64,000 bases of DNA from assembly GCF_030159855.1 (NCBI RefSeq), contig NZ_BSNG01000001.1, positions 2,232,001-2,296,000 of the forward strand, in the 5' to 3' direction. Position 1 is the stretch's first letter. Every line of letters starts with the position of its first letter. A program made the translations under genes and the position numbers. Under the pieces are notes generated by a model. It worked only from the letters and a program-made list of their open reading frames with translations, had not been told where the DNA came from and did not search any database. The stretch is from Devosia yakushimensis. Lineage in GTDB: Bacteria > Pseudomonadota > Alphaproteobacteria > Rhizobiales > Devosiaceae. This document shows, one piece after another, positions 1 through 8,245 of the stretch.

Positions 1-354
1 GCAGGCGCCAAAGCGGCCGGACTGCACGCGATCGGACGGGCAGCCGACATTGAGGTTGATCTCGGCATAGCCGGCATCATGGGCAAGGCGCGTGGCGGCG
101 GCGAGCTCGGCCGGATCGGAGCCGCCCAGCTGCAGGGCCACGGGCTGCTCGACGGGGTCGAAGCGCAGATGACGCGGCGCATCGCCATGCACGATGGCGG
201 CGCTGGTGACCATTTCGGTGAACAACAGGGCGTGGCGCGACAGTTGGCGATGGAGGAACCGGCAATGCCGATCCGTCCAGTCCATCATAGGGGCCACGGA
301 AAAGCGGCGGGCCAGTTCGAGCGGAACGGGCGCGCCGGTGTCTGTCTGTTGCAT
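1..354 (-). CDS. dusA: tRNA-dihydrouridine synthase DusA (5' part, runs off the left edge)
   Basis: This is the N-terminal 118 codons of a Dus-family enzyme, which reduces uridine to dihydrouridine in the tRNA D-loop using FMN and NADPH. The translation has the family opening [14 protein letters not shown] near residue 20, then [12 protein letters not shown], and ends at the edge in [16 protein letters not shown]. That last motif carries the catalytic-loop cysteine, and its [11 protein letters not shown] form is typical of the DusA subfamily. The chosen start is the ATG at 354; an in-frame ATG four codons upstream (366) is also possible and neither has a strong ribosome site. It is divergent from the universal stress gene. 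The C-terminal half is outside the window. Confidence 0.9.
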   Translation of the reverse strand, partial: MQQTDTGAPVPLELARRFSVAPMMDWTDRHCRFLHRQLSRHALLFTEMVTSAAIVHGDAPRHLRFDPVEQPVALQLGGSDPAELAAATRLAHDAGYAEINLNVGCPSDRVQSGRFGAC

Positions 355-424
355 AAGAACCTGCATCGGGTGCTTCAGCGTGCAAATACAGCCAATTGGC
401 CTGCGGGGCAATGTCGCGGCCCGG

Positions 425-465
425 CTGATCTAGATCAACGATTTGTGGCAGATAAGCGTTATGCT
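425..465 (+). promoter_or_regulatory. FNR/FixK-type box and -10 element upstream of the universal stress gene
   Basis: CTGATctagATCAA at 425-438 matches the FNR consensus TTGAT-N4-ATCAA at 9 of 10 defined bases. TATGCT at 460-465 is a plausible -10. A start near 472-473 would put the box centre at about -41.5, the class II activator position, with a leader of about 23 nt. Regulation by oxygen is inferred from this geometry. Confidence 0.6.
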
Positions 466-495
466 GACAGTCAGCAAGCAACAGGAGTGCATGAC

Positions 496-945
496 ATGTA
501 TCAGCGGATCGTCGTTGCCATCGATGGCTCGGAACTTTCCGACAAGGCCTTTCGCCACGCGCTGGCGCTGGCAGGGCAGCTCAAAGCCAAGCTTATCGCC
601 CTTACCGTGACCGATCCTTCGCTGATCATCACATCCGGCGCAGAAATGATGCAGGTCAACACGACGACGGTGATCAACGAATTGAACCGCGCCAAGGAAG
701 AAAGCGCGGTACGAATTCTGGGCGCGGCGAAAGAGGCTGCCGCAGCGGCCGGACAGCCCATTGAAACGCTGCATCTGCCCGACAGCCAAACGGCGGACGG
801 CATATTGGAGACCGCCAAAACCCAGGGGGCCAACCTTATCGTCATGGGGTCGCATGGCCGGCGCGGGCTGGGACGGCTGCTGCTAGGCAGCCAGGCCGCC
901 GAGGTCCTGGCACATTCGACCATTCCGGTTCTAGTCGTCAAATAA
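496..945 (+). CDS. universal stress protein, UspA family
   Basis: A single-domain 149-residue UspA-fold protein, the usual length for the family; these cytoplasmic proteins often bind ATP and help survival under starvation or low oxygen. It opens MYQRIVVAIDGSELSDKAF, the standard first strand with the Asp that contacts adenine. It ends with the nucleotide-binding signature GSHGRRGLGRLLLGS (about residues 118-132, G-2x-G-9x-G-S), so it belongs to the ATP-binding type. The reading frame is open far upstream, but the ATG at 496 is chosen because AGGAG lies 8 nt before it and the family start fits. An FNR-like box precedes it, which agrees with Usp genes being oxygen-regulated in many proteobacteria. 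Confidence 0.93.
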   Translation: MYQRIVVAIDGSELSDKAFRHALALAGQLKAKLIALTVTDPSLIITSGAEMMQVNTTTVINELNRAKEESAVRILGAAKEAAAAAGQPIETLHLPDSQTADGILETAKTQGANLIVMGSHGRRGLGRLLLGSQAAEVLAHSTIPVLVVK

Positions 946-957
946 CTCAAGGCTGCA

Positions 958-969
958 CTAACATGTTAG
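958..969. promoter_or_regulatory. 12-bp perfect palindrome between usp and the sugar kinase
   Basis: CTAACATGTTAG is a perfect palindrome 12 nt after the usp stop and 61 nt before the kinase start. It could be an operator for the kinase gene. There is no T-tract, so a terminator is unlikely. Confidence 0.3.
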
Positions 970-1029
970 CGCTGGCGCCCGCTGCGGAATTGCAGTATTG
1001 CCCCTGCAAATTTCAGCGAGCGCCAGCCC

Positions 1030-2388
1030 ATGACCACGCCCCGTTCCATCGCCGTCATCGATATCGGCAAGACCAATGCCAAAGTGGTGTTGATCGACCG
1101 CGATGATGCGCGCCAGATCGGCTTGCGCAGCACGCCGAACACGGTCAAGCGTGACGGGCTCTATCCGCACGCCGACGTCGAGCGGCTCTGGGCGTTCATC
1201 CTGCAGAGCCTGAGCGAGCTCCATGCCGAGCATGGCATTGACGGCATCTCGATAACGACGCATGGGGCAACTGCGGCGCTGCTGGCGGGCGAGGAACTCG
1301 CCCTGCCCGTACTCGATTATGAGCATGGCGCGCCGGGCGAAGTGGCCGGCTATGCCGAGGCACGCCCCGATTTCAGCGAGACCTTGTCCCCACGCTTGCC
1401 AAACGGGCTCAATCTGGGGGCGCAGATATTCTGGCAGAGCCGGGCCTTTCCCGAGCAGTTCGCACGTGTCACCCGGATTCTGACCTACCCGCAATATTAT
1501 GCCTGGCGGCTGACCGGCATCGCGGCGAGCGAAGTGACGTCGCTGGGGTGTCACACCGATCTTTGGGCGCCGGATCGCGCCGATTTTTCGTCACTGGTGA
1601 ACAATGAAGGCTGGCGCGAACTGTTCCCCGCAGTACGGCCGGCGGCGTCGGTTCTCGGTACGCTGCTGCCGGACCTGGTGCAGGCGACGGGGCTTCCGGC
1701 GACGACGCCGGTTACCTGCGGCATCCACGATTCCAATGCGTCTCTGGTGCCCCATCTGGGCACGCGGCAGGCGCCTTTCACGATTCTCTCCACCGGCACC
1801 TGGGCGATTGCCATGACGGTGGGTGGAGATACGAGCAAGCTGGATTCCGAGCGCGACAGCCTGGCCAATGTGGATGCTCATGGTCGGCCGGTGCCGACCG
1901 CCCGCTTTATGGGGGGGCGCGAATTCGACATGCTGGCGCCCGGGGCTGTCGAGCCGACCGAGGCCGATATTGCCAAGGTGATCGCCGAAGACATCCAGGC
2001 GCTGCCAAGTTTCACACCGGGCGTCGGCCCCTATCCGCATAATGAGGGGCGCTGGACGCATGATCCGGCAGGGTTGAGCATTGGCGAGCGCAGCGCGGTC
2101 GTAGCGCTCTATCTGGCGCTGGTAACGCGGCAATGCCTCGAGCTATCCGGACTGGGCCGCGAGATCGTTATCGAAGGCCCCCTCGCCCGCAATCGGCTGT
2201 TTGGGCGCGCGCTGGCGACATTGGCCGGCGTGCCGGTGACCGCATCGGGAGACGCAACCGGCACGAGCCTGGGAGCAGCGATGCTGTTCGGGGGGCAGAC
2301 GGGCACTGCCAAGGCAAGCGCGCCGCTGGCGCCGCTCGCTGCCACCGGCTTTGATGCCTATGCGAAAAGCTGGTTGTCCAAGCTTTAG
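1030..2388 (+). CDS. FGGY-family carbohydrate kinase
   Basis: A 452-residue sugar kinase of the FGGY family, phosphorylating a sugar or ketose with ATP in the cytoplasm. The first phosphate-binding loop VIDIGKTNAKVVLID lies at residues 9-23. ITTHGAT near 77, FTILSTGTWAIAM near 250 (phosphate 2) and the C-terminal adenosine region EGPLARNRLFGRALATLAGVPV are all present. It is slightly shorter than glycerol kinase or xylulokinase (about 500). The IGKTN form of the P-loop resembles rhamnulokinase-like and other atypical FGGY branches, so the substrate is not assigned. No transporter or isomerase gene for the same sugar is adjacent. The start has only a weak ribosome site, but the next ATG is far inside the domain. 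Confidence 0.85.
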   Translation: MTTPRSIAVIDIGKTNAKVVLIDRDDARQIGLRSTPNTVKRDGLYPHADVERLWAFILQSLSELHAEHGIDGISITTHGATAALLAGEELALPVLDYEHGAPGEVAGYAEARPDFSETLSPRLPNGLNLGAQIFWQSRAFPEQFARVTRILTYPQYYAWRLTGIAASEVTSLGCHTDLWAPDRADFSSLVNNEGWRELFPAVRPAASVLGTLLPDLVQATGLPATTPVTCGIHDSNASLVPHLGTRQAPFTILSTGTWAIAMTVGGDTSKLDSERDSLANVDAHGRPVPTARFMGGREFDMLAPGAVEPTEADIAKVIAEDIQALPSFTPGVGPYPHNEGRWTHDPAGLSIGERSAVVALYLALVTRQCLELSGLGREIVIEGPLARNRLFGRALATLAGVPVTASGDATGTSLGAAMLFGGQTGTAKASAPLAPLAATGFDAYAKSWLSKL

Positions 2389-2445
2389 GCACATGAGCCC
2401 TGCAATCGGCGCTGTTGTAGATCGGATCCGACGTGCTTAGCTCAA

Positions 2446-2587
2446 GGGCCAATCGACATTCAGCTGATGCTGGCCTGCAAATGGCAGTTTTCTGCGCTTC
2501 CGGTGCTCACGTACCAAAACGTACGCTGCGCTCCGGTTCTCGAAAACCACCATTTTCGGCTCAGCCTGAGCGAATGTCGATTGGCCC
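2446..2587. repeat. 142-bp imperfect giant palindrome upstream of ndh
   Basis: The outer arms are a perfect 16-bp match: GGGCCAATCGACATTC at 2446-2461 and its reverse complement at 2572-2587. Pairing continues imperfectly inward (AAATGGcAGTTTTC against AAATGGtGGTTTTC, then CCGGtGC against CCGGaGC). It closes on CGTAC-CAAAAC-GTACG at 2510-2525. The whole 222-bp gap between the kinase and ndh is essentially this structure. It looks like a small hairpin or MITE-type element; no second copy was noticed in the window. Confidence 0.75.
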
Positions 2588-2610
2588 AAGGGCAGCACAG
2601 GAGAACCGAT

Positions 2611-3891
2611 ATGAGCGGGGTCAAGCACAGGGTTGTCATCGTGGGCGGCGGATTTGGCGGCCTGTCGGCGGCCCAGACGCTGGCAGGAGCCGATGCCGAA
2701 GTAACGCTGATCGACCAGCGCAATCACCACCTGTTCCAGCCCCTGTTGTACCAGGTGGCCACGGCCTCGCTCAGCACTTCTGAAATCGCCTGGCCAATCC
2801 GCAGCATTCTGCGCAAGCGCGGCGATGTCCGGACGCTTCTGGCATCTGTCACTGGCGTCGATACGGTGGCAAAGACAGTACAGATCGAGGGCGGCCCGCC
2901 CGTTCCCTATGACAGCCTGATCCTCGCCACCGGGGCTCGGCACGCTTATTTCGGCCATGACGAATGGGAGAAATTCGCGCCGGGCCTCAAGACGCTGGAA
3001 GACGCCACGACCATCCGGCGCAAGCTCTTGCTGGCATTCGAAGCGGCAGAGCGCGAGAGCGATCCGGCTCGCCGGCAGGCGCTGATGACATTCGTCATTA
3101 TCGGGGCGGGTCCGACGGGTGTGGAACTGGCTGGCGCCATTATCGAATTGGCCAAGATCAGCCTCAGGGACAATTTCCGGGCCATCGCTCCGGAAGAGGC
3201 CCGCGTGGTGCTGATCGAGGGCGGGCAGAAGGTGCTGGCCAATTTCAAGCCGGAGCTGTCGGAGTATACGCTGGGCGCGCTGCGTCGGCTGGGCGTCGAG
3301 GTGGAACTGGGCGCAGCGGTCACCAGCATCGACGCCGATGGCGTCGTCTATGGCGATAAGCGGATCGAGGCCAAAACCGTCATTTGGGCAGCAGGTGTGC
3401 AGGCCTCGCCGGCGGCGAAATGGCTGGGTGTAGAGCCGGATCGCGCGGGCCGGGTGCGCGTCGAGCCGGATATGAGCGTGCCGGGCCTGCCGGATGTTTT
3501 CGTGGTGGGGGATACGGCCAGCATCACCATGCCGGATGGCAAGCCGGTGCCCGGCGTGGGCGACGCGGCCAAGCAGAGCGGCCGGCATGCGGCCAATGTC
3601 ATCAAGGCAAGGCTGGCTGGCGACACCAGCGCCAAACCGTTCCGCTACAAGCATGCGGGCGATATCGCCACGATCGGCAAGCGGGCAGCGGTGATCGATT
3701 TCGGCTGGATCCGGCTCAAGGGCTGGATCGCCTGGTGGGCATGGGGGCTGGCCCATATCTATTTTCTGATCGACACCAAGAACCGGCTATTCGTGGCGAT
3801 GAGCTGGTTGTGGATTTATCTTAGCGGGCAACGCAGCGCCCGGCTGATCACGCAAGGCGACGCGGCAAAGCAGGTGCCGAAGGGCGAATAG
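2611..3891 (+). CDS. ndh: type II NADH dehydrogenase (NAD(P)/FAD-dependent oxidoreductase)
   Basis: A 426-residue monotopic flavoprotein of the NDH-2 family, passing electrons from NADH to quinone without proton pumping at the inner membrane. The FAD loop VIVGGGFGGLSAA is at residues 9-21 and the second Rossmann loop FVIIGAGPTGVELAG at 161-175. The quinone-site region NHHLFQPLLYQVATASL (about 38-54) and the FAD-tail motif FVVGDTA are also present. The C-terminal hydrophobic stretch fits membrane attachment. The frame is open upstream into the palindrome, but the ATG at 2611 has AGGAGA 6 nt before it and starts at the usual family position. Its promoter must lie within or next to the giant palindrome. 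Confidence 0.9.
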   Translation: MSGVKHRVVIVGGGFGGLSAAQTLAGADAEVTLIDQRNHHLFQPLLYQVATASLSTSEIAWPIRSILRKRGDVRTLLASVTGVDTVAKTVQIEGGPPVPYDSLILATGARHAYFGHDEWEKFAPGLKTLEDATTIRRKLLLAFEAAERESDPARRQALMTFVIIGAGPTGVELAGAIIELAKISLRDNFRAIAPEEARVVLIEGGQKVLANFKPELSEYTLGALRRLGVEVELGAAVTSIDADGVVYGDKRIEAKTVIWAAGVQASPAAKWLGVEPDRAGRVRVEPDMSVPGLPDVFVVGDTASITMPDGKPVPGVGDAAKQSGRHAANVIKARLAGDTSAKPFRYKHAGDIATIGKRAAVIDFGWIRLKGWIAWWAWGLAHIYFLIDTKNRLFVAMSWLWIYLSGQRSARLITQGDAAKQVPKGE

Positions 3892-3897
3892 CCATTG

Positions 3898-3919
3898 TAT
3901 GCGCATGAACATGCGCATA
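3898..3919. promoter_or_regulatory. perfect palindromic operator of the ccdAB pair
   Basis: TATGCGCATG-AA-CATGCGCATA is a perfect inverted repeat with 10-bp arms and a 2-bp spacer, 26 nt upstream of the antitoxin start. Type II antitoxins usually repress their own promoter through such palindromes, so an autoregulatory role is inferred. Confidence 0.6.
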
Positions 3920-3945
3920 TTTTATGCCGTACGATGGAGGCAGAC

Positions 3946-4176
3946 ATGGCACATGCAGTTCGGCGGGCAACCAATGTGACGATCGACCAGGCGCTGCTGG
4001 ACGAGGCCAAGGGGCTGGGGCTCAATATATCGCGGGCGGCGGAGGCGGGCATTGAGACGGCCGTACGCGCGGAGAAGGAACGGCTTTGGCAGGTTGAGAA
4101 TGCCGAGGCGATTCAAAGCTCCAACAACTATGTCGAAAAATATGCGCTTCCGCTCGCCAAGTACCGCGTCTTTTGA
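3946..4176 (+). CDS. ccdA: CcdA-family antitoxin
   Basis: A 76-residue antitoxin of the CcdA family. The N-terminal half (VRRATNVTIDQALLDEAKGLGLNIS) is the ribbon-helix-helix DNA-binding part. The C-terminal half (NAEAIQSSNNYVEKYALPLAKYRVF) matches the toxin-neutralising tail, with the typical final pattern N-YVE-x-GLPL-x-x-YR. The ATG at 3946 is preferred because GGAGG lies 8 nt upstream; an ATG four codons earlier is in frame. Its stop overlaps the toxin start by one base (TGATG), giving translational coupling. A 22-bp palindrome lies just upstream. Confidence 0.9.
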   Translation: MAHAVRRATNVTIDQALLDEAKGLGLNISRAAEAGIETAVRAEKERLWQVENAEAIQSSNNYVEKYALPLAKYRVF

Positions 4177-4472
4177 TGGCACGGTTCGATATCTGCCGGG
4201 ACACCGATGGGCAGACCTATCTTGATGTACAGGCAAGCGTGCTGTCCGGTCTCAATACGCGGCTGCTGGTACCGCTAATGCCGCCTGATCGGGCACCAAG
4301 TCCAGCGCGCCGGCTCAATCCCACATTCGTTGTCGATGGCGAGCGGATGGTAATGGTCACGCAGTATCTCTCTGCGGTGCGCACGTCTGAGCTTGGGCCG
4401 TCAATCGGCTCGCTGGTCGGACATGCCGACGAGATCAGTGCCGCGCTCGATATGGCATTTTATGGCTTTTAG
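4176..4472 (+). CDS. ccdB: CcdB-family toxin (DNA gyrase poison)
   Basis: A 98-residue CcdB-type toxin, close to the 101 residues of the F-plasmid protein, which traps DNA gyrase on cleaved DNA. Family features are the opening ARFDICRD, YLDVQASVLSGLNTRLLVPL in the middle, and the C-terminal SIGSLVGHADEISAALDMAFYGF. In F CcdB the last residues Trp-Gly-Ile are needed for killing; here they read Tyr-Gly-Phe, which is common in chromosomal homologues, so activity cannot be judged from sequence alone. It starts on the ATG overlapping the ccdA stop. The stop codon interlocks with the stop of the convergent permease gene (4470-4472 against 4469-4471). Confidence 0.88.
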   Translation: MARFDICRDTDGQTYLDVQASVLSGLNTRLLVPLMPPDRAPSPARRLNPTFVVDGERMVMVTQYLSAVRTSELGPSIGSLVGHADEISAALDMAFYGF

Positions 4473-5383
4473 CCCTCCTCGGCCACCGGGGTCAGGGGCT
4501 TGGCGAGTTGGCGTTCGCGCAGCCAGAGGTAGAAGCCGCTGAGGATGACCACCGGGGCGCCCAGATAGAACCAGAGATCGGGTGGCTGCTGGAAGATCAG
4601 CCAGCTGATGATGGCGATGAAGACGATCTGCACATAGGCAAACGGCGCCAGGGTAGAGGCCGGAGCAAAGCGGTGGGCCATGGTGATGAACTGGTGGCTG
4701 GTGAAGCCGATGACGCCCGTACCGATGAGAACCAGCCATTGCAACAGCCCGTCCGGCCATTGCCAGACCACAAAGGCGAAGGGCAGCAGGGCAATGGTGG
4801 GGAGAACCGCGCCATAGAATTGCTGGGTGGCCACGGAATCGACGCCCGCCAGTTTGCGGGTCAGCAGGGCATAGAGCCCATACGAGACGGCACCTGCGAG
4901 CGAAAGCAGCGTGGCGGGGTGGAAGGTATCGCTGCCGGGGCGAACGATGATCAGCACACCCACAAAGCCCACGACAATGGCGGTCCAGCGGCGCCAGCCG
5001 ACCTGCTCGCGCAGGAGAAACACCGACAGCACGCAGATGATGAGAGGCGTGGTGAAGGTTATCGCGCCCGTGACGGTCAGTGGCAGATAGCGCACGGCTG
5101 TAAAATTGCACAGCGTCGAGCCGATCAGCGCGCCGGAGCGAAGGATTTCGATCTTGAGGTTGCGCGTGCGCCAGAGATCGGCGCCCTGGCGCGGCAGGTT
5201 GATGGCGCTAACGATGCCGAGGTGGATCACATAGCGCGCAAACATGATCTGCAGTGCCGGCAACCCTACCAGGCCAAGCCATTTGGCCGAGCTGTCGAGG
5301 CAGGTAAACAGAAAATAGGCACAGAGCACGAGCCCAATACCCAGCAGGCGGCGCTCCTCGATGGGCGCAATGGTCGTCGACAT
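4469..5383 (-). CDS. DMT-superfamily permease (EamA-type)
   Basis: A 304-residue inner-membrane protein with about ten hydrophobic helices arranged as two EamA repeats, the normal architecture for drug/metabolite transporters. The first repeat runs from GIGLVLCAYFLFTCLDSSAK to VGFVGVLIIVRPG near residue 153. The second starts at LLSLAGAVSYGLYALLTRK and ends in GFYLWLRER near 292. The conserved PLIICVLSVFLLREQV at the end of repeat one is typical. The substrate cannot be read from sequence. It is convergent with ccdB and shares bases with its stop codon, and it lies downstream of the beta-mannosidase terminator, so it is probably transcribed separately. Confidence 0.85.
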   Translation of the reverse strand: MSTTIAPIEERRLLGIGLVLCAYFLFTCLDSSAKWLGLVGLPALQIMFARYVIHLGIVSAINLPRQGADLWRTRNLKIEILRSGALIGSTLCNFTAVRYLPLTVTGAITFTTPLIICVLSVFLLREQVGWRRWTAIVVGFVGVLIIVRPGSDTFHPATLLSLAGAVSYGLYALLTRKLAGVDSVATQQFYGAVLPTIALLPFAFVVWQWPDGLLQWLVLIGTGVIGFTSHQFITMAHRFAPASTLAPFAYVQIVFIAIISWLIFQQPPDLWFYLGAPVVILSGFYLWLRERQLAKPLTPVAEEG

Positions 5384-5475
5384 GGCAGGTCCAGATGGCG
5401 GCGCAGGGAGCGCGCGGCAGCTCTCAAGCGTTGGAAGATCGGCCGGGCGATGTCAATGAGAACAAAAGATTATTC

Positions 5476-5501
5476 GCCCGGCCGGATGGTTCCGGCCGGG
5501 C
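5476..5501 (-). terminator. rho-independent-type hairpin after the beta-mannosidase gene
   Basis: GCCCGGCCGGA-tggt-TCCGGCCGGGC is a perfect 11-bp stem with a 4-nt loop, 12 nt past the beta-mannosidase stop on the minus strand. It is followed on that strand by AATAATCTTTTGTT, a modest T-rich run. Confidence 0.7.
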
Positions 5502-5512
5502 GCTGCAGGATT

Positions 5513-8029
5513 TCAGAACGTGTCGGCGAGCGTTCGCAGCTTGAGGCTGGCGGACAGCGCCTCGAGCGAAGCGGTAGCGCCATGGCGCGGGGTGAACGTG
5601 AGCTCGGTCTTGCGGCCGGGCAGCAGGGTCAGCGCATTGTCGGAGAAATAGCCCGGCAGATCGACAGTGGCGGTGACGAACAGCGCGGGATTGTCGGTTT
5701 GCAACGTCAATAGCGGAGCACCATCGCGCTCCGACCATTCTGCGGTGACGGTCGGCGTGACAAGCTCGTAGGCTTTGTAGGGCTTGGGGAAATAGTCGTT
5801 TTCGCCCAATAGATTGCCGGAAGCGTCGCGCCAGGAGAAGAAGAGGAACTCGTCGGGTTTCAGATCGGCAAAGTCGATCTGGGCCAGTGCGATTGCCGCA
5901 TCGGGCCCTATGGCCGAATTGGTTGATGACACGACGCGGTCGCCGCCACCGATCCTAACCGCACGAATTTCGAGGGAAATGCTGACCGGGCGCGCCGTGT
6001 CATTGATGCCCTTGAAGACGATACGATCGGGCGCCGCACCCTCGACGGGCGTGCCGCGCGAATTCTTGAGCTCCACGTCATGGACCGGCACAGCCACGAC
6101 ATTGACCGGCAGGAAGAAGCGCTTGGCCATATATTGCAGCAGCTTCCACTGCCCGCCGTAATCAAGGCTCGACCAGCTGGCGACCGGCCAGATGTCGTTG
6201 ATCTGCCAATAGAGCGTGCCCATGCAGCGCGGCTTGGTGGAGCGCCAATATTCGATGGCGGTCTTGATGGCCAGGCCCTGCTGGATCTGGCTGAGGAACA
6301 CCATCTGGTCGAAATCCCGCGGAAAGCGGAAATAGCGCGTCATGGTTTCGAGGATGCGCGCATTGCCGCCAGCGTTGCGCTGGTGATTTTCCATCACCGG
6401 GGAGGACGGATTGCGGTCCTTGGGCTCGGCGAAGGTCGCGATGACATTCATCGAGGTGAAGGACTGGAAGCCGAATTCGGAAGCGAAGCGCGGATTGACC
6501 GTGCGGTAGGCCTCGAAAGGCTTGGCCGAGTGCCAGACGTCCCAATAATGGGTGTCGCCGCGGGTATCGGCGTGCCAGCCATCGGAGAAATCGAGATAAC
6601 CCATGGAGGGCGAGGACGGCCAGAAGCGGCGGGCCGGGTCTTCGTCCTCGACAATATTGCCGAGCATGGAATTGAGGCGATCATAATTGGCCACATAGCG
6701 TTCGGGCGCGGCCTTGGTTTCCTCGTACCAGCCGAGCGAGCCGATCACTTCATTGTCGCCGCACCACAGCGCGATAGAGGCGTGGTGGGAGAGGCGGCGG
6801 ATTTGCTGGGTGATTTCGGTGCGGACATTGTCGAGGAATGGGCGATCGGAGGGGTAACTCATGCAGGCGAACATGAAATCGTGCCAGAGCAGAATGCCCA
6901 GTTCGTCGCAGAGTTCGTAGAAATAGTCGGGCTCATATTGGCCGCCGCCCCAGATGCGCAGCATGTTCATATTGGCGGCCTTGGCGCTGTCGAGCAGGTC
7001 GCGGATGACGGCGGGGGTGATGCGGCTGGGGATGGCGTCGGCCGGAATCCAGTTGGCGCCCATCATGGTGATGTCGCGGCCATTGATGCGGCATTTGAAA
7101 GTGTGGTCGATCTCGTCCTTCTCGATGACCCATTCGAGCTTGCGCAAACCGATCTTGCGGGTGGTCTTTTCGCCTTCGAGATTGGTCACCAGCTCGTAGA
7201 GCGGCTGGGCGCCCTGCCCGGCTGGCCACCACAGTTTGGGATCGTGGATGGTGAGATTGTGCGTGAAGACGTTCTCGCCCTTGTTGACCACCACCTTGTC
7301 GGTGATCACCTGACCATCGATGGTATGCTCAAGTTCCACTTCACCGTGAGCGAAGGCAAAAAGGCGAGTCTTTATCGACAGTTCGACAGTCTTGTTGCCA
7401 TGGGCCTGGTCGACCTGCACGCTGTCCTGGCGGGCGAGCCGCGACTTACGCAGGCTCATCGTGCCATAGACGCCGATGGGCATGAGGCAAATGCCCCAGT
7501 CCCAGCCCGCATGGCACGCCGCCTTGCGGACAAAGTTCATGTGAATGCCCTTGAGCCCATTGGTCTGGTAGTTCTTGGTGAACGGGATCGGGAAAGGATG
7601 GGCGTCCGCCCGGGCCTTGGCGACGTCGGGCGTGATGTCGAATTCGATCCGCAGAATGTTTTCACCCTCGCGGACCTTGCCGGTCACATCGATGTCGTTG
7701 CGGATGAAGGCATTCTGGGTTTTAGCGACCACCTCGCCATTGAGCAGGATGGTGGCAATGCAATCGACCTCGGCCAGGGTGAGGGTCAGATGGCCGTCGA
7801 TATCGGAAGCCGCCGCGGTAAAATTGCGCTCTACGGACCAGGCTGTTTCTCCGACCCACATGACGGTTTTTTCGTTTTCGCCGTAATAGGGGTCAGGCAG
7901 GATATCGGCTTCCAGCAGTGCAGTGTGCACATCGCCCGGCAGCGTGATTGGAACGGCAATGTCGCTGGTTGGCGAAGACAAATTGAACGCGCCACCCAGG
8001 GCGAGGGCGGAATAGGCCGATACTGACAT
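5513..8029 (-). CDS. beta-mannosidase, glycoside hydrolase family 2
   Basis: An 838-residue GH2 enzyme of the beta-mannosidase branch, releasing terminal beta-mannose, probably from imported manno-oligosaccharides. The N-terminal sugar-binding domain has PGDVHTALLEADILPDPYYGENE (about residues 28-50), the typical mannosidase opening. The catalytic barrel has LRIWGGGQYEPDYFYELCDELGILLWHDFMFAC, the acid/base Glu in WCGDNEV and the nucleophile Glu in FASEFGFQS. There is no signal peptide, so it is cytoplasmic. The start at 8029 is chosen over a longer open frame because AGGAGA precedes it and the family start matches. A strong terminator follows, and a LacI-like pseudo-palindrome lies upstream. 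Confidence 0.93.
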   Translation of the reverse strand: MSVSAYSALALGGAFNLSSPTSDIAVPITLPGDVHTALLEADILPDPYYGENEKTVMWVGETAWSVERNFTAAASDIDGHLTLTLAEVDCIATILLNGEVVAKTQNAFIRNDIDVTGKVREGENILRIEFDITPDVAKARADAHPFPIPFTKNYQTNGLKGIHMNFVRKAACHAGWDWGICLMPIGVYGTMSLRKSRLARQDSVQVDQAHGNKTVELSIKTRLFAFAHGEVELEHTIDGQVITDKVVVNKGENVFTHNLTIHDPKLWWPAGQGAQPLYELVTNLEGEKTTRKIGLRKLEWVIEKDEIDHTFKCRINGRDITMMGANWIPADAIPSRITPAVIRDLLDSAKAANMNMLRIWGGGQYEPDYFYELCDELGILLWHDFMFACMSYPSDRPFLDNVRTEITQQIRRLSHHASIALWCGDNEVIGSLGWYEETKAAPERYVANYDRLNSMLGNIVEDEDPARRFWPSSPSMGYLDFSDGWHADTRGDTHYWDVWHSAKPFEAYRTVNPRFASEFGFQSFTSMNVIATFAEPKDRNPSSPVMENHQRNAGGNARILETMTRYFRFPRDFDQMVFLSQIQQGLAIKTAIEYWRSTKPRCMGTLYWQINDIWPVASWSSLDYGGQWKLLQYMAKRFFLPVNVVAVPVHDVELKNSRGTPVEGAAPDRIVFKGINDTARPVSISLEIRAVRIGGGDRVVSSTNSAIGPDAAIALAQIDFADLKPDEFLFFSWRDASGNLLGENDYFPKPYKAYELVTPTVTAEWSERDGAPLLTLQTDNPALFVTATVDLPGYFSDNALTLLPGRKTELTFTPRHGATASLEALSASLKLRTLADTF

Positions 8030-8081
8030 TGAGGTCTCCTCCAGGGCGCCGCGTGGAGCACCCGTCTTCCGAAAATGCTTA

Positions 8082-8096
8082 TGCAATCGATTTCGG
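8082..8096. promoter_or_regulatory. possible LacI-type operator upstream of the beta-mannosidase gene
   Basis: TGCAATCGATTTCGG is a pseudo-palindrome centred on CG, with AATCGATT perfect in the middle. It lies 53-67 nt upstream of the beta-mannosidase start. The form fits LacI/GalR-family operators, but no regulator gene is nearby. Confidence 0.3.
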
Positions 8097-8245
8097 AAAC
8101 GGTTTTTAGCCTGTTCGCACCGAATCGCCAATGGGCCAAAGCGGTTTTTTGCAACGTTGCCAGAGGCGCCAACTAGGACAGCAGGGGTTACCGATATGTT
8201 AGGGGTTGGCTGCGTAGTCTACCCTGACGAGGGGGCTCGTAGACC

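Noticed and set aside
4508..5713. Long open frame on the plus strand across the permease and the end of the beta-mannosidase
   Set aside because: Shadow of two well-supported minus-strand genes; the product has no family features and is a low-complexity charged sequence.
6080..8026. 648-codon plus-strand frame opposite the beta-mannosidase
   Set aside because: Antisense shadow produced by high third-position GC; the minus-strand gene has catalytic motifs and a terminator.
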